This document shows, piece after piece, positions 18,101-26,900 of a stretch of DNA of 64,000 bases. The stretch is from contig JAGBDR010000035.1 of the NCBI GenBank assembly GCA_017937385.1, forward strand, positions 1 through 64,000, in the 5' to 3' direction. Position 1 is the stretch's first letter, and every line of letters starts with the position of its first letter. The position numbers and the translations under genes are program-made. The notes under the pieces are model-generated. The model made no database searches. It saw only the letters and a list, made by a program, of their open reading frames with translations, and was not told the origin of the DNA. The DNA comes from Parabacteroides sp. (GTDB lineage: Bacteria > Bacteroidota > Bacteroidia > Bacteroidales > Tannerellaceae).

Positions 18101-19238
18101 CAACGGTATCGGCATCGACAAGGAAGACATCAACAAGATATTCGACCGCTTCTACCAGGCTGAAGACGGCATTTCGAACATCACCCGGACTCCCAGCACG
18201 GGGATCGGGCTTGCCCTGACCAAAAGTATCGTCGAGCTGCACCACGGGACCATCAAAGTGGAAAGTACGCCCGGCTACGGCAGCATCTTCATCGTCCGCC
18301 TCCTCAAAGGCTGCTCGCATTTCAGCGCGGAGGAACAGGCGCAAGCCCGCGAACGGCAGGAAAAGCGGGTGGAAAACCTGGTCCCCGACACGGTCGCTTT
18401 CAACGATCAGATGGAAGAGTTTGCAGCGTCCGAACCGCAAGTACCGATGGTCGACGGCGACGACTCGCCCCGCACGATCCTGCTGGTCGAAGACAACGAA
18501 GAGTTGCTCCAGATACTCGCCTCGCTGTTCGCGCCGGCCTATCGCGTCCTGCTCGCCCGCAACGGCAAGGAGGGGCTGGAAAAGGCCCGTGAGGAACGGC
18601 CGGACATCATCGTGAGCGACGTCATGATGCCGGAGATGTCGGGCACGGAGATGTGCTTGAAGATCAAGAACGATTTCGACGTGTGCCACATCCCGGTCGT
18701 CCTGCTCACGGCACTCACCTCGGCCGAGCAAAACATCGAGGGCCTGCAACGGGGCGCCGACGACTACATCAACAAGCCGTTCAACGCGAAAGTGCTGCTC
18801 GCACGCTGCAACAATCTCGTGCGCAACCGCATCATCCTGCAAAAGAAATTCAGCCGGCAGAAAGATTTCGACGCGCAGACGTTGGCAAGCAACCCGATCG
18901 ACCAGAAATTCCTCGACACGGTCAACGCGATCATCGAGAAGAACCTGGACAACACAGACTTCGACATGAACATGATGGCCCGCGAATTGGGCTTGAGCCG
19001 CAGCTCGCTGTACGCCAAGTTCAAGGCGCTGACCGGCATGACGCCGAACGACTTCGTGCTCAGTTGCAAGCTGAAACGGGCCGCCGTCATGCTGACGGAA
19101 AACCCCGACTGGCAGATCGCCGATATTTCGGACCGCCTGGGCTTCGGCTCCCCGCGCTATTTCACGCGCTGTTTCAAGGCGCAGTTCGAAACCACGCCGG
19201 CAGAATACCGGAAAAGGAATTATGCACGCCTTATTTGA
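15192..19238 (+). CDS. Hybrid two-component system protein (sensor kinase-regulator fusion)
   Basis: 1348 residues. A signal peptide (residues 1-20) precedes some 14 periplasmic propeller repeats (MWFGTEEGINLYDG, WIGTFTGLNKYNP, IWLGTYYGGVNYFNP and others) to about residue 690. A Y_Y_Y domain follows (about 700-760), then one membrane helix (about 767-787). The kinase has its phosphoryl His in NISHEFRTPL (about residue 825) and an ATPase domain with DNGIGI and STGIGLAL. The receiver has Asp near residue 1143 in IIVSDVMMPEM and Lys in NKPFN. An AraC helix-turn-helix closes the protein. It senses a glycan fragment in the periplasm and should activate the neighbouring lyase, GH88 and SusCD genes. 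The gene is strikingly C-ending and GC-rich. Its end overlaps the convergent gene by 8 bases. Confidence 0.96.
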   Translation: MRKVLISLILLVGFCSGIYPIYFKHIGMREGLSQLSVMAIYQDQLGRMWFGTEEGINLYDGVRTTVYKPSEYHRPDANPIGNLTHFIAGDKEGNVFFDSDYALIRYDIRTQEFSCLRNASVYGIASIDGTIWVGIADSVFTWNADKNKLDFVTKLESRNQRATSFLKDSGGQYWIGTTDGLFRMNPDRSLTCIIVGEDIYTLHEDSKYNLWISIRMNGLYKRDVHGNFTRYRYDPSDPNNISSNQVRDFAEDNFGNIWIGTFTGLNKYNPANDRFEVYARNPLPGSITHSSVFPLYKDRQGTIWLGTYYGGVNYFNPETDLFTVYTSSNTRNDCLNYPFVGKMVEDKDNNIWICTEGGGLNFFDRKTKKFTYLKADASRNSIAHNNLKAIAYCPERDKLYIGTHTGGLSIYDIKKKRFKNPFFEDPSYAVIAGDRVVNMQIYKNMLIGTGPKGIFKMDLETEKVSPLFKSGKYYGNGCFLIDSKGYLWFAYGKGVWKINLEDETDQTQFRSGENGLGKFPISQILEDREGRIFLGTRGSGLFRYDEKEKRFTGYTTENSFIASDYCYELALSTLNQLIITGDKGITFFDPDQDLFKVVELGTALPLTGINNGCGILVCRNGEVFVGSSDGMATFFEQQLLNSSKDYQLYFSDLYINNELVLPGDPGKVLAAALPYTRKIELAYNQNNLIFTFTSNNYVNTLKKAAYEYKLEGFDKKWITSKDNNISYTNLNPGKYTLIVREIQYDPHLEQPRTIRMEIRIHSPWYASRLAYLLYFALIAGLLYSFYRFKRSQYMLQTSLEMERKEKEAIEELNQAKLQFFSNISHEFRTPLTLIISQIELLLQSSSLAPSVYNKLLKVYKNTYHMRNLISELLDFRKLEQGHMKLKVYEQDIVPFLKEIYLSFYEYASGRSITYGFTAPKEPVMCCFDPKQMQKVFYNLLSNAFKYTKPNATIEMILENEADAVVIKVIDNGIGIDKEDINKIFDRFYQAEDGISNITRTPSTGIGLALTKSIVELHHGTIKVESTPGYGSIFIVRLLKGCSHFSAEEQAQARERQEKRVENLVPDTVAFNDQMEEFAASEPQVPMVDGDDSPRTILLVEDNEELLQILASLFAPAYRVLLARNGKEGLEKAREERPDIIVSDVMMPEMSGTEMCLKIKNDFDVCHIPVVLLTALTSAEQNIEGLQRGADDYINKPFNAKVLLARCNNLVRNRIILQKKFSRQKDFDAQTLASNPIDQKFLDTVNAIIEKNLDNTDFDMNMMARELGLSRSSLYAKFKALTGMTPNDFVLSCKLKRAAVMLTENPDWQIADISDRLGFGSPRYFTRCFKAQFETTPAEYRKRNYARLI

Positions 19239-20130
19239 AAAGCTGCAACATCGGGCGGCCAATCCAGACCTGCGGTTGCTTCAGCCCGAAGATATAGGCG
19301 ATCGTCGAAGCGCAGTCGAACTGCATCATGCTGTCTTCCAGCACGTAGCCTTTCTTGATGCCCTTGCCGGCGATGATAAAGGGAGTCTCCATCTCGGCCA
19401 TCGTCTTGCCGCCATGACCTTTCTGGATACCGCCGTGGTCGGCTGTGACGATGATGATCGTGTCGTCCCAGATACCAGCCTCCTTGATTGCCTGGACGAT
19501 CTGTCCGACATAGCCGTCCAGCTCTTTCAGCTTCTCGTAATAGGCGGGCGTGTCGTGCCCTTCCGCATGGCCGACATGGTCGGGTTCGTCAAAGACGATG
19601 TTCACCAATGCCGGGCGTGCGCTCTTGATATAATCGACGGCATAGCGGGCCGTTGCCGGGTTCTGCGGCTTTTCGGTCACATGCTTGTCGTAGTTCAACG
19701 CCAGCGTGTCACACACGTAGCGGATGCCTGCCCACTCGCAGATACAGCCGATTTCGGCTTTCGGGTCCGATTCGCGCAACAGGCTGAAGACGGTCGGGAA
19801 GATACCGTTTCCGTTCACCACCCGCGACGGCAGCTCCGGAGTCTGGGAGCCCCATTCCGTGTAGCCGTGCAGTTCCGGTCCCGCTCCCATATACATGGAA
19901 GCCCAGTTCACGGCACTCGAAGAGGGAAGGACGGAGCGTTTCTTCAGTGTATAGGCCCCTTCGGACATCAACTTCTTCACGTTCGGCATATCAGCCTTCT
20001 CCACACTATAGGCGCCCCAGCCGTCCAGACCGATCAAAACCACATGCTTGGCTTTCCACTTGGCAGCCAGCGAAGCATCGGCAAACAACATCAGAAATAC
20101 CAATGCAAAAATCAATTTTCCAGTTTTCAT
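19231..20130 (-). CDS. Alkaline phosphatase superfamily (phosphodiesterase/nucleotide pyrophosphatase-like) protein
   Basis: 299 residues with a signal peptide ending near ASLAAK. Two-metal site residues of the superfamily: Asp in VLIGLDGWGA (about 35), a Ser nucleophile in PSSSAVNWASMY, Asp and His in FDEPDHVGHAEGHD, Asp-His in VTADHGG. Short for the family but complete from first metal site to the C-terminal cap. It is the last gene of the minus-strand lyase-GH88 group, 97 bases after GH88, with a small hairpin in that gap. It might remove phosphate or a phosphodiester from a glycan; sulfatase activity is unlikely because no C/S-x-P-x-R motif is present. Confidence 0.85.
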   Translation of the reverse strand: MKTGKLIFALVFLMLFADASLAAKWKAKHVVLIGLDGWGAYSVEKADMPNVKKLMSEGAYTLKKRSVLPSSSAVNWASMYMGAGPELHGYTEWGSQTPELPSRVVNGNGIFPTVFSLLRESDPKAEIGCICEWAGIRYVCDTLALNYDKHVTEKPQNPATARYAVDYIKSARPALVNIVFDEPDHVGHAEGHDTPAYYEKLKELDGYVGQIVQAIKEAGIWDDTIIIVTADHGGIQKGHGGKTMAEMETPFIIAGKGIKKGYVLEDSMMQFDCASTIAYIFGLKQPQVWIGRPMLQLFK

Positions 20131-20182
20131 ATTATTTCAAATTAAAAACATCCATCTTATTTGCTACAATCATCGCTTGACG

Positions 20183-20219
20183 CTGTGTCGAAAGGCGCTT
20201 ACAGTACTTTTCGACACAG
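20183..20219. repeat. Reduced copy of the composite repeat ends
   Basis: CTGTGTCGAAA and TTTCGACACAG enclose ggcgcttacagtac. These are the outer ends of the composite element without its body. It sits between the GH88 stop and the phosphatase start on the same transcript and could attenuate or process it. Confidence 0.6.
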
Positions 20220-20227
20220 TGACAAAG

Positions 20228-21448
20228 TTACAAACTTTTTAGATGTTTCTCTATATCCCGCTTGCGTTTCAACGCCTCCAAATAATAATAATCGGCATAG
20301 TTCAGCGGTACGTCGATCTCCGAATTGTGAGGGATGCTGCCGACGGAATGCATCAAAAGGAAGTTCCCGTTCGTGCCCAACGCCGCCCGGTAAGCCGGCG
20401 AAGAGAGCGCAACAAGGATGCTGTCGGCGTAGGTCTTATAAGCCGCCGCGTCGGGCACATCCAGCGTGCTGATCTCATAGAGGGCGGAGGCGATACAGGA
20501 TGCGGTCGAGACGTCGCGCGGCTCGTTGGGGATGTTCGGGGCCGACATATCCCAATAAGGGATGCGGTCGGCAGGCATTGCCGGATGGTTCTTCATCATG
20601 TTGAATGTCTTCAACGCCTGGTCCAGATACTTGCGGTCTTTCGTCTCGCGGTAGCAGATCGTGTAGCCATAGATCGCCCATGCCTGTCCGCGGCTCCAGA
20701 CCGATTCGTGGGCATAGCCTTGCGCCGTGTGGCGATGGCGCACAGCCCCGTCCCGGATGCTGTAGTCGACCACGTGGTAACAGCTTCCGTCCGGGCGGAA
20801 ATGTTCCTGCAGGGTGCGGTCGGCATGCGAGACGGCGATCTTATAGAAAGAGGAGTCGCCGGAAAGCCGCGTCGCTTCAAACAGCAGTTCGAGGTTCATC
20901 ATGTTGTCGATGATGACCGGACATTCCCAGCCCCGTTCGGACTGCCACCCGCGTTCTACGTCCCACGACTGGATGATCCCGGCTGCCGGGCGGAAACGGG
21001 TAGACAACGAGCGGGCCGCCTGTACCATCACCTCCCGGTAGGCAGGCGTGCCGGCCAGCCGCAAGCCGTTTCCGAAACTGCAATTCACGATGAACCCGAT
21101 GTCGTGATGCCATGTCAGGTCCTTGGCCTCCTCGATGGCTTCCGTATATTTGGCGGCGAGCGGAAGCAGCGTGCTGTCGCCTGTCAGTTCATACAGATAC
21201 CAGACTGAGCCGGGGAAGAAACCGCTCCGCCAATCCGCATAGCCGCAATAATAGACGGAACTGTCTGCCTTCAGCGTCACCGGATTCAGGCATTTCCCGC
21301 TTGCTTCGATCACTTCGATTTCATTTCCGATCTGCGCACGGGCAAAATCGACATTCGCGTCGATAAAACTCTTTTCCTCTGTTTTCGGGACACCTGCACA
21401 TGAGAGCAGGAATGCCGAAAAAGCAAATGCAATCAAATTTTTCATCAC
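20228..21448 (-). CDS. GH88 unsaturated glucuronyl hydrolase, lipoprotein
   Basis: 406 residues with a lipobox (FLLSCAG, Cys17). An (alpha/alpha)6 barrel of the GH88 family: VIIDNMMNLELLFEATRLSG holds one catalytic Asp, HTAQGYAHESVWSRGQAWAIYG the conserved substrate-site segment, and PYWDMSAPNIPNEPRDVSTASC the later one. The C-terminus DVPLNYADYYYLEALKR is typical. It hydrolyses the 4,5-unsaturated uronate that lyases leave at chain ends. Seven bases downstream of the heparinase-like gene, so the two act in sequence. A close C-terminal relic occurs at 61219-61359. Confidence 0.92.
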   Translation of the reverse strand: MMKNLIAFAFSAFLLSCAGVPKTEEKSFIDANVDFARAQIGNEIEVIEASGKCLNPVTLKADSSVYYCGYADWRSGFFPGSVWYLYELTGDSTLLPLAAKYTEAIEEAKDLTWHHDIGFIVNCSFGNGLRLAGTPAYREVMVQAARSLSTRFRPAAGIIQSWDVERGWQSERGWECPVIIDNMMNLELLFEATRLSGDSSFYKIAVSHADRTLQEHFRPDGSCYHVVDYSIRDGAVRHRHTAQGYAHESVWSRGQAWAIYGYTICYRETKDRKYLDQALKTFNMMKNHPAMPADRIPYWDMSAPNIPNEPRDVSTASCIASALYEISTLDVPDAAAYKTYADSILVALSSPAYRAALGTNGNFLLMHSVGSIPHNSEIDVPLNYADYYYLEALKRKRDIEKHLKSL

Positions 21449-21455
21449 GTATCCA

Positions 21456-23384
21456 TTATTTTATTGTTGTTATCGTATAGGTATAGGTGCCGGATAGCGG
21501 CTGTTTGCCGGCGTTCAGGGAGATCCGGTAGATCTGTTCGCCCCAGACGTTCGACAGACGGGGATCTTCCAGCCGGATGGTCTCGACGGCCGGCGTGAAA
21601 ATGTGCTTGTCGTAGGCCATCCGGACCTTCTCGCCGTTCACCTCAATCGTCACCACGCCCGGAACCGATGCATCGACTTTCCCCCAGGTGAGGAAATGGA
21701 TCCGGTTGGGCTGCCCGGCCTTGTCCAGCGTAAACGCGTCTTCTATCTTCAGGGCGTTCTTTCCCAACTGGTAGGAGCGCGTCCATTTTTTCACGTGCGC
21801 TTCAGCCGGATAGGCAGTCGCGATATTGGCGGAGAAAGAGAGACGTTTCGGGTCGAAGCGTACCTCCGTAGCCTTGTATTGCGAACCGAAGCGTTGCGGC
21901 ACACCGTTGATCAAGGGCAGGTTGTGATAGTTGCTCTGCATCGTCCAGATGGAGTAGCGTTCGGCACTGAACGTCTGGCGGGTATAGGTGCCGACTCCGG
22001 CATCGATAAAGATTGGCGTTGTGTTCAAGTAAAGGGAGAAGGTTCCCGCGTCGTTGTGGTTATGGCTTTCGTTGTTGTACCCGCCTTTCGTCGCGACGAA
22101 AAAGCCGTTCTTGTTTGTCATGTAGCAAAATTCGGTTTCCGGATACCAGGAGTAGCCGGGCACTTGGTAGTCGGCACTTGTGCCCTCCAGTTCTTCCCTT
22201 GAGAGCAAGGTCTGGAAAAGCCGGAAAGGATCGCCCGAGGGGAGGTCCTCCTTGGCAGACAGTTGTTTGAGGTAGGCGGCATAGTGCATCATCAGAGGGC
22301 TTCCGGCCGCTTTCCCGTACCGGAAGATGAGGCCGGCGTCGCCTCCCCCTTTTGCCGAGGCATCGGCAAAATTGACCACCCATCCGTTGCCGACATAGGA
22401 GCGGACGATATATTCGCCCATGTTCTTGACGATCGGCTGGTCGAAGATGGAGATCTTCCCGCCTGTCCCGTCGTGGAGCATCTGCAGGTAGTCATACAGT
22501 TTTCCGGCGGCATGTCCCCAATAGGAAGGGCCCTCCTCGCAGCCGCCGTCTTCATGGGTGTAGTTGATGAAGTGGTCTACCGAGGTCATCGTCCGGTAGA
22601 CCGCCTTGGCCAGCCGGTCGCGGTCATTTTCGAGCAGGAAGAAACATTGCAGCACGTTGAAGTTACACCAGGGGTTCCAGTTGTTCACCATCCCGCCGGG
22701 CTTCAGGTGGAAAGCCATCCACCAGAAATGGTCTTCGTTCATGTAGGTATCGAGGATGCGTACCTGCAATTCGTGGCGCAGCCTTTTTGAAACAAGGGGA
22801 TTCACCTGGTCGAACGCCGGTTTCAGGTAATAATAGATCCAGGACAGTTGGGAGGCCAGGTTGCCGGCCCCTAAGTCGATCACATGCTCTTCATGGCTCG
22901 GGAAGCATCCGCCCGCCTTTTGCAGGCTCAGATGGGCGGAGAGCGACCAGCTTGTCATTTCGCAACTGGCGAAGACCCCATTGATGATGGGGTCGACAAA
23001 GCGTCCTTTCCCCTCGGCCAGCTCGGCCATGAAGAGGCTTGCAAGTGCGGAGTTGTTCCGGTTGAAAGGGGTTTCCATGATCGTCCGGCTACCGCTCCGT
23101 CCGTATTCGAGGTAGTCGGTTGCCTTGACAAGTTTCCATTCGTAATCCAGATAGCTCTCGCCTTTCCGGATATACTCCTCTTTATAGGCCCCCAACAGCT
23201 TGTCCCAACCGGCGCGGTCGGAATAGGCGGGATAAGGGACCCATTTCTGGTCCAAGATCACGGCAGCTTTGACATGTTCAAAACTGGCTTTTTTCTGTAG
23301 CAAGTCACGCTTTTCATACGCGTGCAGTTGCGTGGCTGTCCAAAGTAACAGACACAGGATTGTAATGACTCGTTGTGTTCTCAT
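21456..23384 (-). CDS. Heparinase II/III family polysaccharide lyase
   Basis: 642 residues with a signal peptide ending near LHAYE. An alpha/alpha toroid (residues 60-380, with EEGPSYWGHAAGKLYDYLQM carrying the typical Tyr and His) is followed by the heparinase II/III beta-sandwich (GGYNNESHNHNDAGTFSLYL, then FIDAGVGTYT). These are the features of lyases that cleave uronate-containing polysaccharides by beta-elimination. First gene of the lyase-GH88-phosphatase operon. The substrate (a glycosaminoglycan, alginate-like or other uronan) cannot be assigned from sequence. Confidence 0.85.
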   Translation of the reverse strand: MRTQRVITILCLLLWTATQLHAYEKRDLLQKKASFEHVKAAVILDQKWVPYPAYSDRAGWDKLLGAYKEEYIRKGESYLDYEWKLVKATDYLEYGRSGSRTIMETPFNRNNSALASLFMAELAEGKGRFVDPIINGVFASCEMTSWSLSAHLSLQKAGGCFPSHEEHVIDLGAGNLASQLSWIYYYLKPAFDQVNPLVSKRLRHELQVRILDTYMNEDHFWWMAFHLKPGGMVNNWNPWCNFNVLQCFFLLENDRDRLAKAVYRTMTSVDHFINYTHEDGGCEEGPSYWGHAAGKLYDYLQMLHDGTGGKISIFDQPIVKNMGEYIVRSYVGNGWVVNFADASAKGGGDAGLIFRYGKAAGSPLMMHYAAYLKQLSAKEDLPSGDPFRLFQTLLSREELEGTSADYQVPGYSWYPETEFCYMTNKNGFFVATKGGYNNESHNHNDAGTFSLYLNTTPIFIDAGVGTYTRQTFSAERYSIWTMQSNYHNLPLINGVPQRFGSQYKATEVRFDPKRLSFSANIATAYPAEAHVKKWTRSYQLGKNALKIEDAFTLDKAGQPNRIHFLTWGKVDASVPGVVTIEVNGEKVRMAYDKHIFTPAVETIRLEDPRLSNVWGEQIYRISLNAGKQPLSGTYTYTITTIK

Positions 23385-23405
23385 AGGTATTATTTTTCAA
23401 TATTG

Positions 23406-23413
23406 CAAAAATA
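23406..23413 (-). promoter_or_regulatory. Promoter -7 box for the lyase operon
   Basis: TATTTTTG on the minus strand, 21 bases before the start codon. It lies outside the putative invertible segment. Confidence 0.6.
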
Positions 23414-23507
23414 AACCGCCTCCTTGTCAAAAAGAGCTCTATTCTTCCAATTCATGTGCACAGATTGTCCAAAAGCGGGAAATTAAGGAGGTAAAATAGG
23501 TTTTAAC

Positions 23508-23841
23508 TTGAGTTCTTCAAGAACCATGGTCTAATGCTCTTAAGCATGGAAAGTCTATATGATAAGGTAACTGGTCGGTTTCATAGGAATTACCCCTTAT
23601 ATATATACAGTTTCTATCATACTCTTTAAGTATCTCCTAATTTATACTTGGCTTATGAAACCTTTTTTTATGTTATACAAAATAATTTCAATCCATTCTA
23701 TTGTCACACAAACAATTAACCTATTGCTAAAAACTCAAATCTGGAAAATTGGTGTATATCAAATGGATAAAATTATACATTCGTACATATTATTAACATC
23801 TAATTTTGCAGCGTTTTGATCGTAGTTCTTGAAGAACTCAA
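23508..23841. promoter_or_regulatory. Putative invertible promoter segment of susCD-1
   Basis: TTGAGTTCTTCAAGAAC (23508-23524) and its exact reverse complement (23825-23841) bound 300 bases. Each arm is itself a near-palindrome GTTC-N5-GAAC with an asymmetric centre (TTCAA against TTGAA), which gives the sites opposite direction. The right arm contains AGTTCT-TGAA-GAACT, fitting the AGTYYYN4GDACT motif recalled for the B. fragilis SusC/SusD invertase Tsr0667. The only TAnnTTTG box inside (23801) points to susC. No ORF is inside. Confidence 0.75.
23801..23808 (+). promoter_or_regulatory. Promoter -7 box for susCD-1, inside the invertible segment
   Basis: TAATTTTG, 17 bases before the right inverted-repeat arm. 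The predicted transcript starts near 23815 and has a leader of about 125 bases. Confidence 0.65.
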
Positions 23842-23939
23842 TCGAAACACACTTTGGTGAAAAACACAATATGGAAAACACAAAGTGCCAATTAGAGAAG
23901 TGAAAATTATTATTAATTTATCAATCATCTGGTGTTATT

Positions 23940-26900
23940 ATGGCAAGAGATTTTAAACGCTTTTATGTATCGAGAGCGATGTTCTTGGGAGCTTCCATGT
24001 TCCTGGCATCAATCGGGGTGGCATCGGCCAATCCTTCTGTTGATACATTCGGTTCAAACGAACCGAGTCCTGTTGTCGCTTCCCCTCAACAGGCAAAATA
24101 CACAATCAAAGGTGTGGTAGAAGATCAGTTCGGACCGATTACAGGTGCGAATGTAGTAGAAAAAGGAACAACCAACGGGACTATTACCGACATGGATGGT
24201 AATTTTTCTCTTGAAGTCGCACCTAATTCTATTTTAGTTGTTTCATTTATCGGATATAAAGAACAACAAATTCCAGTAAATAACCAAAAAAACGTTACCA
24301 TCAAACTTCTCGAAGACTCCCAGGCACTGGAAGAGGTCGTCGTAGTAGGTTATGGTACACAGAAAAAAGTCAATTTGTCTGGTTCTGTTACATCCGTTAA
24401 TGTCAGTGAAATGGCAGAAAGCCGTCCGTTGACAAACATTTCAACAGCTTTGGCCGGTACAGCTCCCGGTGTACAGATCACGTCCAGCAACAACCTCCCT
24501 TCCAACAATGGCGATGCGGATATTAAGGTCCGTGGTCAGGGTACGTTGAACAACTCTTCTCCACTGGTTATCATTGATGGTGTGGAAGGCAGTTTGAACA
24601 GTGTCAGCCCACAGGACGTGGAGACGGTCAGCGTCTTGAAAGATGCGGCTTCTTCAGCCATTTATGGTTCACGTGCAGCCAACGGTGTCATTTTGATTAC
24701 CACCAAATCCGGTAAATCAGGCAAAATGAAATTGGATTACACCGGTTATGTCTCTTTCCAGACATTGGATAAGCCTTATGACGTAGTGTCCAACTATGCC
24801 GATTATATGGAATATCTGAATGAAGGTATGACCAACAGCAATAAGCCGGCTCCATTCTCTCAGAATGTGATCAACTTGTGGCGTGAAAAGTCAAAAGATC
24901 CGAACGGATTGAACGAATATGGTATACCCAACTATCTGGCTTATCCGAACAACGATATTTTTGACGTGTATGAAACTGGCGTTTCCCATCAGCATAATTT
25001 ATCCGCATCCGGCGGTTCGGAAAAGATTACCTATTATACCTCTTTCAATTATTTGAACAATCCGGGTATTTTGGAAAACTGCGGGTATGAACGCTTTAGC
25101 CTCCGTGCGAACATAGACTCTCAGGTTAAAGACTGGTTGAAACTGGGAGTCAACTTAAGCGGATATACCGCAAACACGACTCCTGTCAGTGAGAATATCA
25201 ATGATATTTATACGTATGGTTTGACCGGAGGTAACCCCGGTATTGCCTATTTGGATGATCAAAACAGGTTAGGTATCAATGCGAATAATGAAGACGATCC
25301 CCAAAATGCGACAAACAACCCCTACAACCGTTTGAGAAATACAACCGGTAATATCCAGACTAATACATTGAAGACTCGTCTGTATGCAATTTTGACTCCT
25401 TTGAAAGGTTTGACGATTCAAGGTTCTTATACCTATGATTATTATGACAAATACAAGGAAAACAAGCCCAATTTCGTTCCGATGTATAATTTCCAGACGA
25501 ACTCGTTATACACGGACGGAGTAGGTCAAACCAGCATTACGAATTATAACGAGAAGACTTTCCGTAACTTCATGGATGCAACCATCCGGTATGAACGGAA
25601 CTTCTTGGACAACCGTTTGAGCACAAACTTAATGCTCGGTGCCAGCCAGGAACAATACAAACGTCAGTATTTCAGTGCGTCACGTAAAGACCTGATTGAT
25701 CCGTCCTTGGGTGTTATCGGTGGAGCCATCGGTGATTATTCGGGAAGTGGTAATAAGACCGAATGGGCGATGCGTTCTTTCTTCGGTCGTCTGAACTTAG
25801 GCTGGGAGGACAAGTACCTGTTCGAAGCCAACCTGCGTGCGGATGGTTCTTCCCGTTTCCTGGGTGACAATCGTTGGGGGTATTTCCCGTCATTCTCTGC
25901 TGCTTGGCGTATTTCCGAAGAAGCATTCATGAAAGATATCAATTGGTTGGACAACTTGAAGATCCGTGCTTCTTACGGTTCGTTGGGTAACAACACGTTA
26001 GGTTCCAACCGTGATAACGATGGTAACTATACTTCACAATCGTTGTATGCTCAGACAAACTATGTATTAGGACGTGCCGTAGCCATGGGCTTGTCACAGA
26101 CGGCAATTGCCAATGCAAATTTGACCTGGGAAACGACTTATGTTACCAACGTCGGTGTCGACTACAATGTTTTAGGAAACCGCCTGTCTGGTAGCGTTGA
26201 ATTTTTCAACAAACGGACGGAAGGTATCTTGATCGATCTTCCTGCCCCGATGGTACACGGTAATGCGACTATTCCCAAGCAAAACGCAGCGCAAGTAACC
26301 AATAAAGGTCTTGAATTCTCCGCAAACTGGAGTGACAAGGTCGGTAAGGATTTCTCCTATAACGTCGGCTTCAACTTCACTTATATCAAAAACAACGTGG
26401 ATAAGTTCAAAGGCGACGATGCATCCTACGATGGAGCAAGAATGTTGAAAGAAGGCCTGCCTATCTGGTCATTGTATGTACGTGAAGTGGATCGCATCAT
26501 CCAGACTGATGAAGATCTGGCGTTGGTACAGGCCATGTTGGACAATCCGAATGTGAAAGGCAAGGTTGTATTTCCCTACGGAACTCCCCAAAAAGGTGAT
26601 ATCCTTTACAAGGATCTGAACGGCGACGGTTTGGTGAATGATGACGACCGCGTTGTGATCGGTAATGGTAAAAACCCGACATTTACATACGGTATGAATC
26701 TGGGATTCAACTGGAAAGGTATCGACTTCTCCGCCTTGCTCCAAGGACAGGCCGGTATCAAGGATGTTTATCTGAGCGCATTGTATAAATCGACAGTCCG
26801 CCAGGGATATCAGTTGAATGCCGATGTAATCGACGGACGCTGGTATGAAGGCCGCACAGATGCAAGATATCCGCGTCTGTTGGACTACAGCGATACGCGC

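Noticed and set aside
17727..19262. A 511-codon open frame antisense to the hybrid sensor gene
   Set aside because: It is the GC-rich shadow of the kinase and receiver domains. It has no signal, domain or promoter, while the plus strand carries every expected catalytic motif.
19231..20130. Sulfatase annotation for the alkaline phosphatase-like gene in the lyase operon
   Set aside because: The C/S-x-P-x-R formylglycine motif is missing; the nucleophile region reads PSSSAVNW, as in phosphodiesterase-type members.
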